A DNA stretch of 64,000 nucleotides from JACCYJ01 sp038198775 (lineage in GTDB: Bacteria > Actinomycetota > Actinomycetes > Propionibacteriales > Nocardioidaceae): assembly GCA_038198775.1 (NCBI GenBank), contig JBBPZV010000017.1, positions 171,580 through 235,579 on the forward strand, given 5' to 3'. The translations under genes were made by a program, and so were the position numbers. The notes beneath the pieces were generated by a model. That model had not been told where the DNA came from. It worked only from the letters and a program-made list of their open reading frames with translations, and did no database searches. Below are positions 15,799 to 24,336 of the stretch, one piece after another. Positions within the stretch are counted from its first letter, which is position 1, and each line of letters begins with the position of its first letter.

Positions 15799-16581
15799 AT
15801 GTCTGCCGAGTACGCTCAGACCGACCGCTTCCGCGGTGGCCGCATCCACCTGTGCGAACTTGCTGGCCTCGAGATCCGCGATTGTGAGGTCAGCGGTCTG
15901 AAGATCGTCGACTGCTATGGGAGCGACGTCTATCTCGGTGGCGACTTCGAGCGTGTCGTCGTCAACGACGTCGACGTGACCGCCTATGTCGAGGCCCAGC
16001 TCGACCGGCAGCATCCCACGCGGGTGCTGGCGCGTGACGCCGCGTCCCCCGACGACTACCGGGCTGCTTGGCGTGCCATCGAGACGCTGTGGGAGGCGAC
16101 GCTCGACCGCGCCAGGCTGTTGCCGGCGGCAAAGCTGCACGAGCGGGTCGACGGGGAGTGGTCGTTGGTCGAGACGCAACGTCACCTGCTGTTCGCCAGC
16201 GATGCTTGGCTCGGCAATGCCGTGCTCGAGGAGGCAGCGCCGTACCACCCGTTGGGCTTTCCTGCCGGTGGGATGCCGCCCGACGCGACGGCGAAGCTCG
16301 GGCTCACCGTCGAAGCCACCCCGACGCTCGACGAGGTACTCACGCCGCGGCTCGCCCGCATGGCCACGATGCGTCGCGTCATCGACGGGCTCACCGAGGC
16401 CGAGCTGGATCGGATATGCGGTCGCAAGCCGGCGGATCCGTATCCCGACCAGGAGTATGTCGTGCGCCGCTGCCTCAAGGTGGTGCTGAAGGAAGAGGCC
16501 GAGCATCTCCGTTATGCCTTGCGCGACCTCGCCGTTCTCGAGAGCCACCTCGCTCACCTCATACAGGGAGACCGATCGTGA
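15799..16581 (+). CDS. DinB-family protein
   Basis: A 260-residue protein whose C-terminal two thirds (about 90-255) fit the DinB/YfiT-like four-helix fold (AWRAIETLWEATLDRARLLPAAKLHERVDGEWSLVETQRHLLFASDAWLG, with His as likely metal ligand). The N-terminal 70 residues have a repeated pattern (GGRIHLCELAGLEIRDCEVSGLKIVDCYGSDVYL) that may form a small beta-helical piece. Substrate unknown. ATG 15799 was chosen; GTG 15781 is an in-frame alternative. It overlaps the next gene as GTGA, so the two DinB-type genes are coupled. Confidence 0.8.
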   Translation: MSAEYAQTDRFRGGRIHLCELAGLEIRDCEVSGLKIVDCYGSDVYLGGDFERVVVNDVDVTAYVEAQLDRQHPTRVLARDAASPDDYRAAWRAIETLWEATLDRARLLPAAKLHERVDGEWSLVETQRHLLFASDAWLGNAVLEEAAPYHPLGFPAGGMPPDATAKLGLTVEATPTLDEVLTPRLARMATMRRVIDGLTEAELDRICGRKPADPYPDQEYVVRRCLKVVLKEEAEHLRYALRDLAVLESHLAHLIQGDRS

Positions 16582-17174
16582 CCGACCCGCAGTCCTGGGT
16601 AGCGCCGACCTACAAGGGGCTCGCCGATCTTCTCACCGCTACGGCCGTCGACACCTGGGACGCCCAGTCTCTGTGCGAGAAGTGGCTGGTGCGCCATGTG
16701 ATCGCGCACGTGACGATGCCTGCGCTGCTGACTCCTGAGCAGTTCGGGGCCGAGATGGCAGCGGCCGGCGGCGACTTCTCCGTACTCTCCGACACCGTGG
16801 CCACGCGGGATGCTTCGCTGCCCGTCACCGACCTCCTCGACCAGCTCCGATCGCCAAGACTGCACGCGTGGCAGCCGCCGGGCGGCGGTGCAGCCGGTGC
16901 GCTGAGCCATGCAGTCATTCACTCCCTGGATGTGACGATCGCACTCGACGGGCCCGCGGTCGCACCGACAGAGGCGGAAACCGCCGTCCTCGACCAGCTC
17001 ACCGCCGCAGGCGGCACCTGGTTCGGGGTCGACCTGACCGGTCTCCGGCTCGAGGCCGCCGATAACGACTGGAGCTGGGGAAACGGCCAGCTCGTTCGCG
17101 CCGACAGCGGCTCCCTGGTGGCACTCCTGAGCGGCCGAACGCTGCCCGACGGCCGGAAACTGCCCCGCGGCTGA
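16578..17174 (+). CDS. maleylpyruvate isomerase-like mycothiol-dependent protein
   Basis: A 198-residue member of the DinB/maleylpyruvate isomerase N-terminal superfamily, the group using mycothiol as co-substrate in actinobacteria. Visible are LADLLTATAVDTWDAQSLCEKWLVRHVIAHV (metal-binding His region) and the C-terminal SHAVIHSLDVTIAL and LSGR segment. The reaction is unknown. GTG 16578 overlaps the previous stop by 4 bp, and GGGAG lies upstream. The pairing of two DinB-fold proteins suggests a shared substrate, which is only an inference. Confidence 0.8.
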   Translation: MTDPQSWVAPTYKGLADLLTATAVDTWDAQSLCEKWLVRHVIAHVTMPALLTPEQFGAEMAAAGGDFSVLSDTVATRDASLPVTDLLDQLRSPRLHAWQPPGGGAAGALSHAVIHSLDVTIALDGPAVAPTEAETAVLDQLTAAGGTWFGVDLTGLRLEAADNDWSWGNGQLVRADSGSLVALLSGRTLPDGRKLPRG

Positions 17175-17318
17175 CACACCGAGGCCGACACGGGCGCTTT
17201 CCGCGTTTCTTGTCGACGCTAACCGACCTCACGTCGCCGGAACGCCGGCAACGATCAACCCCTCATGCCAGTCCCTTGACAACAGAGGGGAGCCGGAATG
17301 ACACATCTGATGATCCGG

Positions 17319-17924
17319 TCAGGCGGGCGCCACCGTCCGGGTCATCACGCAGTTCTTCTGTCCCTTGGACCGCTCGTAGGTAAAGCCGGCCTCCTCGTAC
17401 ATCCTGCGGGTGCCGTTGTAGAGGAAGGATGACGACATCTTCTTCCCTTCCGGCTGCTTCGACATGTCGTGCGGGTAGCCCTCGACCACCCCGCCGCCGG
17501 CCTTTGAGATGAGGTCGAGGGCTCCTCGCAGGGCCAACGCTGCAACCCCGCGCCGCCGATAGCGCCGGTCCACGAAGATGCAGGTGATCCGGAAGTCGGG
17601 CGACGTGACCAGTCCCTCCTCGTACTCCTGGCGGTGGTGGATGTTGGGCAGTTCCTCGGGCGGCCCATACTCCGCCCAGCCCACCGCCTCGTCGCCGTCG
17701 AAGACCAGGGCGGCGTGTGCACGCCCCTGCTCGACCAGGCTGCACTTGAGGTCGCGGTTGCTCTCGTAGGTGCGGTCCTTGTCGCGGGACAGTGTGTGGA
17801 ACCAGGTGCACCAGCACCCGCCGAACACACCATTGTGCCGAGCGACGAGGTCGGCAAAGGCGGCCCAGGTGTCGGCGGAGAGGGACCGGATGGTGAGGTT
17901 GTCCATCGAAGTCTCGGCAGCCAT
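17319..17924 (-). CDS. GNAT-family N-acetyltransferase
   Basis: A 201-residue acetyltransferase. The acetyl-CoA-binding motif A is seen as ITCIFVDRRYRRRGVAALALRGAL, and motif B near FLYNGTRRMYEEAGFTY. The N-terminal segment CWCTWFHTLSRDK with neighbouring cysteines is characteristic of one uncharacterised actinobacterial subgroup. The acceptor substrate is unknown. The start at ATG 17924 has TAACCT exactly six bases upstream, so the transcript is probably leaderless. The gene ends convergent with the mycothiol-type gene; the 144-bp gap between them shows nothing clear. Confidence 0.85.
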   Translation of the reverse strand: MAAETSMDNLTIRSLSADTWAAFADLVARHNGVFGGCWCTWFHTLSRDKDRTYESNRDLKCSLVEQGRAHAALVFDGDEAVGWAEYGPPEELPNIHHRQEYEEGLVTSPDFRITCIFVDRRYRRRGVAALALRGALDLISKAGGGVVEGYPHDMSKQPEGKKMSSSFLYNGTRRMYEEAGFTYERSKGQKNCVMTRTVAPA

Positions 17925-17930
17925 ACGGAC

Positions 17931-17936
17931 AGGTTA
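17931..17936 (-). promoter_or_regulatory. -10 box TAACCT, leaderless promoter of the GNAT gene
   Basis: On the minus strand TAACCT is followed by six bases and the ATG of the GNAT gene, the recurrent TANNNT-N6-RTG pattern of this genome. Confidence 0.5.
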
Positions 17937-18048
17937 GAGCGCGTTCCGGACGATTGTCGTCCGGTCATCTGTTGCTGCTGTCGGAGTGCCGAGAGCGGGG
18001 AAGAGCACCGGTCGCGCGAGGAGCCGAGGAGATCCAGCGGCTGCGCCT

Positions 18049-18107
18049 CACTTCAAACGGTGCACACCCCATTGGAAGTGCTGCTACCCCAGGTTAACGT
18101 GGGAAAG
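18049..18107 (-). repeat. 59-bp two-hairpin dispersed repeat, copy 2
   Basis: Read on the minus strand this aligns without gaps to 2737-2795 (47 of 59 bases by hand count). Hairpin I pairs 9 of 11 positions (CTTTCCCACGT with ACCTGGGGTAG). Hairpin II is better than in copy 1: CACTTC pairs with GAAGTG, and the inner stem is GGTG/CACC where copy 1 has TGGG/CCCA. The stop codon of the upstream membrane-protein gene lies inside hairpin I, so this copy, like copy 1, sits at the 3' end of a gene in the same orientation. Confidence 0.75.
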
Positions 18108-18717
18108 CGGCGGGGCGCCGGAGGCCCAGGTCGCGGAGTTCGAGCTCGGCCAGGGCCGCGATGACCTCGGGGTCGCGCTGACGCCAACCGGCTGCCGGGT
18201 CCTTCGGGAGCCGGGCCAAGACGCTGATCGGCTGGCGGGCGAGGGCGCGGACGGCGAACACGTCTAGCCCGAGCCCGCTCTCCCGGAGTCGGGCGGCGGC
18301 GGAGGCCGTCCGGGCGAAGCGGATGCGTCGGGGCAACCACAGCACCAGCACGAACGCCGCCGGCACTCCGCCGGTGACGAGGCCGAGCGTTCGGGCCAGG
18401 TTGGTGACGGCGTGCTGCTGGTCGACACCGGCCTGCTCGATGGACCGGGCCGCCCCGCCGGCGGCGTCCAGCGGGGTGCGGAGCGCATCACCGGCCAGCG
18501 GAACACCGCCGGCGGCCGTGGCGGCCTGGCCCAGCCGGTCGGCGAGTCCAGCCCCGGCCGACTCCAGGGAGCGGCCGGGGCCAGCGAGCCGTGTCGTGGC
18601 ATCGTGGACGGAGTGGCCCACCCACAAGCAGAGCGCTAGGGCCAGGACGGCGACGATGTCGGCGACGAGCTGGCGGGTGCGGCGGAGGCGGGTCTCGGCG
18701 TACCAGTGCAGTTGCAT
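18094..18717 (-). CDS. two-helix membrane protein of unknown function
   Basis: A 207-residue protein with two hydrophobic helices (QLVADIVAVLALALCLWVGHSV near residue 25 and LGLVTGGVPAAFVLVLWLPRRI near 130). Between them is an Ala/Gly-rich extracytoplasmic helix-forming region, and a cytoplasmic tail ends in EVIAALAELELRDLGLRR. I do not recognise a family. The last three codons and the TAA lie in the 59-bp repeat, which suggests the repeat created or replaced the natural 3' end. Start ATG 18717 is divergent from the ZIP-like gene. Confidence 0.65.
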   Translation of the reverse strand: MQLHWYAETRLRRTRQLVADIVAVLALALCLWVGHSVHDATTRLAGPGRSLESAGAGLADRLGQAATAAGGVPLAGDALRTPLDAAGGAARSIEQAGVDQQHAVTNLARTLGLVTGGVPAAFVLVLWLPRRIRFARTASAAARLRESGLGLDVFAVRALARQPISVLARLPKDPAAGWRQRDPEVIAALAELELRDLGLRRPAAFPR

Positions 18718-18796
18718 GCCCCCGAAGTACCCGCGCCAGACCGCCGCCACCCGCGCCGTCGCCGTCGGTCCTCCGCCGGTTACGGTCGGAACCGAG

Positions 18797-19558
18797 ATGG
18801 AGCTATCGACTACGGCGGGAATCTGGATCGCAGCGGGCCTGACCGGCTTTCTGGCCGTCCTCCACGTCCTCGCCCGCTCGATCCGCAAGCTGCCGATGGT
18901 TCCCGAATCGGCGACCGGCTCCTTCGCCGGAGGGCTCGCGGTGGCGTACGTCTTCTTGCACCTGCTGCCAGAGCTGGCGGACGGCAACGAGAACATCGGA
19001 CGGGCGCTGCGCTCGGTCACGTCGCTGACACCGCTGACCGAGCTGGGCATCTTCTTGGTGGCACTGGTCGGGTTCCTGGTCTTCTACGGGCTGGAGCGTC
19101 TCGCGCAGCACTCAGCCGAACGTGGTGTGGGGGCCCCGGACCGGGGTGTCTTCGTCCTGCACCTGGGAGCGTTCTTCGTCTACAACGCCCTGATCACCTA
19201 CACCATGCCGCTACGGGTCCGGACCGGGCTGGCGTTCGCGGTCTTGTTCACGATCGCGATGGCGTTGCACTTCGTGCTGACAGACCGCGGTCTCGAGGAG
19301 CACTACGGGGAGCTCTTCGACCGCAGGTCACGAGTGCTCCTCGCCGCTGCGCTCGTGCTGGGATGGCTGCTCGCCGCGGTGGCATCCCCCACCAGTGTGC
19401 TGGTGGTCAGCCTGCTGACCGCCTTGCTGGCGGGCTCGGTGCTGCTCAACGTCTTCAAGGACGAGGTGCCGGCAAGTCACCGGTCCAGCTTCGGGTGGTT
19501 CGTCACCGGGGTGGGTGTCTATTCCGCCATCCTCGCCGCCGTGACGGCTGCCGGATGA
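18797..19558 (+). CDS. multi-pass membrane protein, weakly ZIP-like
   Basis: A 253-residue protein with about seven or eight hydrophobic helices and short loops. The segment GGLAVAYVFLHLLPELADGNE recalls a ZIP-transporter helix with a His-Leu-Leu-Pro-Glu motif, and conserved-looking His residues occur in FVLHLGAFF and MALHFVLTD. Metal transport is a guess. ATG 18797 was taken because the hydrophobic segment begins right after it; longer in-frame starts run into the divergent neighbour. Confidence 0.65.
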   Translation: MELSTTAGIWIAAGLTGFLAVLHVLARSIRKLPMVPESATGSFAGGLAVAYVFLHLLPELADGNENIGRALRSVTSLTPLTELGIFLVALVGFLVFYGLERLAQHSAERGVGAPDRGVFVLHLGAFFVYNALITYTMPLRVRTGLAFAVLFTIAMALHFVLTDRGLEEHYGELFDRRSRVLLAAALVLGWLLAAVASPTSVLVVSLLTALLAGSVLLNVFKDEVPASHRSSFGWFVTGVGVYSAILAAVTAAG

Positions 19559-19627
19559 ACCACCGCATCGTCGGCCCGGACGGGGGTACGTGGCCATCAG
19601 CACGCTGAGAACACGAAGGGAATCGCC

Positions 19628-21424
19628 ATGTCGCAGTCAGTCGCCGCCTATCTGCTCCAGCGCCTGCGGGAATGGGGGGTGGGACACGTGTTCGCCTATC
19701 CCGGCGACGGGATTAACGGCATCCTCGCGGCCTTCGGCGAGGCAGACGACGACCCGATGTTCATCCAGTCCCGCCACGAGGAGATGTCGGCCTTCGAAGC
19801 TGTGGGCTATGCGAAGTTCAGCGGCCGGGTCGGGGTCTGCATGGCCACCTCCGGTCCCGGCGCCGTCCACCTGCTCAACGGCCTCTACGACGCCAAGCTG
19901 GACCACGTCCCGGTGGTTGCGATCGTCGGGCAGACCAACCGCAGCGCGATGGGTGGCTCCTACCAGCAAGAGATCGACCTGATCAGCCTCTACAAGGACG
20001 TTGCCAGCGAGTACGTCCAGATGGTGACGGTGCCAGAGCAGCTTCCCAACGTGCTCGACCGGGCGATCCGCATCGCGCTCGCCCGGCGGTGCCCGACCGC
20101 GATCATCATCCCCGCCGACGTGCAGGAGCTGGACTACTCCGCGCCGCCCCACGCGTTCAAGATGGTCCCCTCGGCGCCACCGGGATTCTCCCGGCTGACG
20201 GTGATCCCGGACGACGACTCGATTTCGCGCGCGGCGGAGATCCTCAACGTGGGTAAGAAGGTGGCGATCCTGGTCGGGCAGGGGGCCCGTGACGCCCGCG
20301 AGGAGGTCGTGCAGGTCGCCGACGCGCTCGGTGCCGGCATCGCCAAGGCACTGCTCGGCAAGGACGTGGTGCCAGACGACCTGCCGTTCGTCACCGGCTC
20401 GATCGGGCTGCTGGGCACCCGCCCGAGCTACGAGATGATGATGGGCTGCGACACGTTGCTGACGGTCGGGTCCAGCTTCCCGTACACCCAGTTCATGCCG
20501 GAGTTCGACCAGGCCCGCGCCGTCCAGATCGACATCGATCCCGCCTTCATCGGGATGCGCTACCCCTACCAGGTCAACCTGGTGGGCGACGCGCGGGTCA
20601 CGCTGCGGGCGCTGCTGCGGCAGCTGCACCGCAAGCAGGACCGCGGCTGGCAGGACGGCATCATCGACAACGTCACCCGCTGGTGGGAGACGATGGAGAT
20701 GGAGGCGATGACCGAGGCCGACCCGATCAACCCGATGCGGTTGTTCTGGGAGCTCAACGCCCAGCTGCCGGCGAACGCCATCCTCGCCGCCGACTCCGGC
20801 TCCTCGGCCAACTGGTACGCCCGTGACCTGCGTTTCACCGCTGACATGCGTGGGTCGTTGTCCGGCACGTTGGCCACGATGGGTCCGGGAGTGCCCTACG
20901 GCATCGGCGCAAAGTTCGCCGCGCCCGACCGCCCCGTCATCGTCTTCAGCGGTGACGGCGCGATGCAGATGAACGGGCTGGCCGAGCTCATCACGATCTC
21001 CCGCTACTGGAATGAGTGGTCCGACCCCCGCCTGGTCGTCGCCGTGCTGCACAACAACGACCTGAACCAGGTGACGTGGGAGATGCGCGCCATGGCGGGA
21101 GCGCCGAAGTTCACCGAATCGCAGTCCCTGCCGGATGTCGCGTACGCCGGCTTCGCCCGCAGCCTGGGCCTCGACGGCGTCGAGGTCGACAAGCCCGACG
21201 AGCTGTCGGGTGCGTGGGCACGGGCGCTCTCGGCGGACCGGCCGACCGTGCTCGACGTGCACGTCGACCCGAACGTGCCGCCGATCCCGCCGCACGCGAC
21301 GCTCGACCAGATGCTGTCGTCGGCGAAGGCGATGCTCGAGGGCGACGAGGACCGGCTGGGTGTCATCAAACAGGGGGTCAAGACCAAGGTGCAGGAGTTC
21401 CTACCGCACGGAGGCCGGAAGTGA
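19628..21424 (+). CDS. thiamine-pyrophosphate enzyme, pyruvate oxidase/acetolactate synthase-like
   Basis: A 598-residue TPP-dependent enzyme with the usual three domains. The PYR domain (about 1-170) has GVGHVFAYPGDGINGI with the catalytic-type Glu in SRHEEMSAFEAVGYAK and SGPGAVHLLNGLYDA. The central domain covers about 190-330, and the PP domain (about 370-540) has VFSGDGAMQMNGLAEL and HNNDLNQVTWE as the TPP-metal motif. Length and QVTWEMR favour the PoxB-like branch over true acetolactate synthase. No small subunit is present. GAAGGGAATC precedes the ATG. It overlaps the FAD/Fe-S gene as GTGA. Confidence 0.85.
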   Translation: MSQSVAAYLLQRLREWGVGHVFAYPGDGINGILAAFGEADDDPMFIQSRHEEMSAFEAVGYAKFSGRVGVCMATSGPGAVHLLNGLYDAKLDHVPVVAIVGQTNRSAMGGSYQQEIDLISLYKDVASEYVQMVTVPEQLPNVLDRAIRIALARRCPTAIIIPADVQELDYSAPPHAFKMVPSAPPGFSRLTVIPDDDSISRAAEILNVGKKVAILVGQGARDAREEVVQVADALGAGIAKALLGKDVVPDDLPFVTGSIGLLGTRPSYEMMMGCDTLLTVGSSFPYTQFMPEFDQARAVQIDIDPAFIGMRYPYQVNLVGDARVTLRALLRQLHRKQDRGWQDGIIDNVTRWWETMEMEAMTEADPINPMRLFWELNAQLPANAILAADSGSSANWYARDLRFTADMRGSLSGTLATMGPGVPYGIGAKFAAPDRPVIVFSGDGAMQMNGLAELITISRYWNEWSDPRLVVAVLHNNDLNQVTWEMRAMAGAPKFTESQSLPDVAYAGFARSLGLDGVEVDKPDELSGAWARALSADRPTVLDVHVDPNVPPIPPHATLDQMLSSAKAMLEGDEDRLGVIKQGVKTKVQEFLPHGGRK

Positions 21425-24336
21425 CGGCGCAGACCCTGCCGGGAGCGCCGGCCGAGGTCGACGTCGAGTCCCTGTGCGATGACCTGCGGGCCCGTGTCGA
21501 CGGCGAGGTGCGCAGTGACCCCGGCAGTCGTGCGGCGTACTCCACCGACGGCTCCAACTACCGGTTCCCTCCGATCGCGGTGGTGGTGCCGAACAGCGTC
21601 GACGCCGGGGCGGCCGCCGTGCGGGTCTGCGCCGAGCACGGAGCCCCGGTGCTCTCACGTGGCGGCGGCACCTCGTTGGCGGGCCAGACCACCAACGCCG
21701 CGGTAGTGCTCGACTGGACCAAACGCTGCCACCACCTGGTGAGCGTGGACCAGGAGGCCCGGACCTGCATCGTCGAGCCCGGGATCGTCCTGGACGTGCT
21801 CAACGACAAGCTCGCCGAGCATTCGTTGATGTTCGGGCCGCGACCGTCCACGCACTGGTCGTGCGTGCTCGGCGGGATGATCGGCAACAACTCCTGCGGT
21901 GCGACCGCCCAGGCGTACGGCAAGACCGTCGACAACATCCGCCGGCTCGAGGTGCTGACCTACGACGGGCTGCGGATGTGGGTCGGGCAAACCTCCGACG
22001 AGGAGCTCGAGGCGATCACGGCCGAGGGCGGGCGCCGGGCCGAGATCTACGCGTCGCTGCGTGAGCTCCGTGACCGGAACCTGTCCGGCATCCGGACCGG
22101 GTTCCCGAAGATCCCGCGCCGGGTGTCGGGCTACAACCTCGACAGCCTGCTGCCGGAGAACGGCTTCCACGTCGCCCGCGCCCTGGTGGGCAGCGAGGGA
22201 ACCCTGGTGACGGTGTTGCACGCGGAGCTGGAGCTGGTGCCGGTTCCGGCGGCTCGGGACCTGGTCGTGCTGGGCTACCCCGACATCTTCGCGGCGGCCG
22301 ACGCCGTACCCAGCATCCTCGAGAGCGACCCCCACCGGCTGGAGGGCCTGGACGACATCCTCATCGGGGAGGAACGCAGCGAGCACCTGCACCCCGACGC
22401 GATTGAACAGCTCCCCAAGGGGTCGGGCTGGCTGATGGTCGAGTTCGTCGCCGACGACATCGACGCCGCCCACGCCAAGAGCGAGGAGCTGGTGGACCGG
22501 CTGAAGCAGACCGAGCACGAGCCGGCGTACTCCTACTTCGACGAACCCGAGGCCGAGGACCAGCTGTGGCAGGTCCGTGAGGGCGGCCTGGGCGCCACCG
22601 CCCGCCCACCGGGCGGCGGTGAGACGTGGGAGGGCTGGGAGGACGCGGCCGTGTCGCCCTATGCGCTCGGCGGCTACCTGCGGGACTTCCACGCCCTGCT
22701 CGAGGAGTACGACTACGCCGACGAGTCGGCCCTGTACGGCCACTTCGGCCAGGGCTGCGTCCACACCCGGATCCCGTTCGACATGCGCACCGCCTCCGGT
22801 GTGGCCGACTTCCGCTCGTTCGTGGAGCGGGCGGCCGACCTCGTGGTGTCGTACGGCGGGTCCTTGTCGGGTGAGCACGGCGACGGCCAGGCCCGCGGCG
22901 CGCTGCTCGCCAAGATGTACCCACCCGAGATCATGGCTGCCTTCGGGGACCTCAAAGCCATCTTCGACCCCGATCGCCACATGAACCCGGGCCGCGTGGT
23001 GTGGGCCTACCCGGTCGACACCCACCTGCGGCTGGGCACGGACTTCGAGCAGCGTCGCGAGCGGACCTGGTTCGCCTACCCCGAGGACGACCACTCGTTC
23101 GGCAACGCGGTCATGCGGTGCATCGGCGTGGGCAAGTGCCGCAACCACGGGGACGGCGGCGTGATGTGCCCCAGCTACCGCGTCACCGGCGAGGAGGAGC
23201 ACACCACCAGGGGGCGGTCCCGGTTGCTGCAGGAGATGATGCGCGTCGACGGGGTCGTGAGGGACAGCTGGCGCTCGAAAGACGTGCTCGAGGCCCTTGA
23301 CCTGTGCCTGGCCTGCAAGGGCTGCAAGAAGGACTGCCCCGTCAACGTAGACATGGCGACGTACAAGGCCGAATTCCTGGCGCACCACTACCGGGGGCGG
23401 CTACGTCCGATGGCGCACTACACGATGGGCTGGCTGCCCCTCCTTGCCCGCCTCGCGTCCGCCGCTCCGGGAGCGGTCAACGCGCTGATGGCTACCCCCG
23501 GGCTGTCCCAGGCCCTGAAGAAGGCCGGCGGTGTCGCCCCCGAGCGCGCGGCCCCCCGCTTCGCCAGGCAGCGGTTCGTCGAGTGGTTCGCCGCCCGGCC
23601 CGCACCTGCCAGACCCTCGTCGCAGGGGGATGTCGTGCTGTGGCCCGACTCCTTCAACAACAACTTCTCGCCCGAGGTCGGGCGGGCCGCGGTCGAGGTG
23701 CTGGAATCGGCGGGGTTTCGGGTACGGATCCCGTCCAAGACCCTGTGCTGCGGCCTGACGTGGATCTCGACCGGCCAGCTCGCCACTGCCCGCAGGGTGC
23801 TGCAGCGCACCGTCGCCGCGCTCCGCGACGACATCCGGGCCGGCACCACCGTGGTCGGCCTGGAGCCGTCGTGCACGGCGGTCTTCCGTTCCGACGCCGC
23901 CGAGCTCTTTCCCCACGACGACGACGTGCTCCGGCTGCAGGGCCAGGTACGCACGCTCGCGGAGGTTCTCGAGGGCTGCGACGACTGGCGGCCGCCGTCA
24001 CCGGTTGCCGGTCGGCGGGTCGTGGTGCAGCCGCACTGCCACCAGCACGCGATCATGGGCTTCGAGACCGATCGCCGGCTGATGGAGCGGCTCGGGATCG
24101 AGGTGGTAGAGCAGGTCCCCGGCTGCTGCGGGCTGGCGGGCAACTTCGGCTTCGAGGACGGTCACTACGACATCTCGATGAAGATCGCCGAGGACTCGCT
24201 GCTGCCCGCGATCCGCAACGCGCACGGAGCCACGACGCTCGCCGACGGGTTCAGCTGCCGGACACAGGTGGCGCAGAGCGGCGTGGACACCCGGCCCTTG
24301 CACCTGGCCCAGCTGCTGGCGGGGCGGGGGTCGTGA
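21421..24336 (+). CDS. FAD-linked oxidase fused to Fe-S (GlcF/CCG) domain, D-lactate dehydrogenase-like
   Basis: A 971-residue fusion. The N-terminal FAD_binding_4 domain (about 50-250) shows LSRGGGTSLAGQTTNAAVV and GMIGNNSCGATAQAYGKT, followed by a GlcD-type C-terminal domain ending in SGEHGDGQARG and FDPDRHMNPGRVV. Then comes a 4Fe-4S region with CLACKGCKKDCP and a first cluster candidate CIGVGKCR...MCPSY. Two CCG domains are at the C-terminus (TLCCGLTW, GCCGLAGNFG). Such enzymes oxidise 2-hydroxyacids (D-lactate, glycolate, D-2-hydroxyglutarate) and pass electrons to quinones; the exact substrate is not evident. It is coupled by 4-bp overlaps to genes on both sides. Confidence 0.9.
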   Translation: MTAQTLPGAPAEVDVESLCDDLRARVDGEVRSDPGSRAAYSTDGSNYRFPPIAVVVPNSVDAGAAAVRVCAEHGAPVLSRGGGTSLAGQTTNAAVVLDWTKRCHHLVSVDQEARTCIVEPGIVLDVLNDKLAEHSLMFGPRPSTHWSCVLGGMIGNNSCGATAQAYGKTVDNIRRLEVLTYDGLRMWVGQTSDEELEAITAEGGRRAEIYASLRELRDRNLSGIRTGFPKIPRRVSGYNLDSLLPENGFHVARALVGSEGTLVTVLHAELELVPVPAARDLVVLGYPDIFAAADAVPSILESDPHRLEGLDDILIGEERSEHLHPDAIEQLPKGSGWLMVEFVADDIDAAHAKSEELVDRLKQTEHEPAYSYFDEPEAEDQLWQVREGGLGATARPPGGGETWEGWEDAAVSPYALGGYLRDFHALLEEYDYADESALYGHFGQGCVHTRIPFDMRTASGVADFRSFVERAADLVVSYGGSLSGEHGDGQARGALLAKMYPPEIMAAFGDLKAIFDPDRHMNPGRVVWAYPVDTHLRLGTDFEQRRERTWFAYPEDDHSFGNAVMRCIGVGKCRNHGDGGVMCPSYRVTGEEEHTTRGRSRLLQEMMRVDGVVRDSWRSKDVLEALDLCLACKGCKKDCPVNVDMATYKAEFLAHHYRGRLRPMAHYTMGWLPLLARLASAAPGAVNALMATPGLSQALKKAGGVAPERAAPRFARQRFVEWFAARPAPARPSSQGDVVLWPDSFNNNFSPEVGRAAVEVLESAGFRVRIPSKTLCCGLTWISTGQLATARRVLQRTVAALRDDIRAGTTVVGLEPSCTAVFRSDAAELFPHDDDVLRLQGQVRTLAEVLEGCDDWRPPSPVAGRRVVVQPHCHQHAIMGFETDRRLMERLGIEVVEQVPGCCGLAGNFGFEDGHYDISMKIAEDSLLPAIRNAHGATTLADGFSCRTQVAQSGVDTRPLHLAQLLAGRGS

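Noticed and set aside
17175..17318. Possible terminator between convergent genes
   Set aside because: Only 4-bp CCGG palindromes are present; too weak to call.
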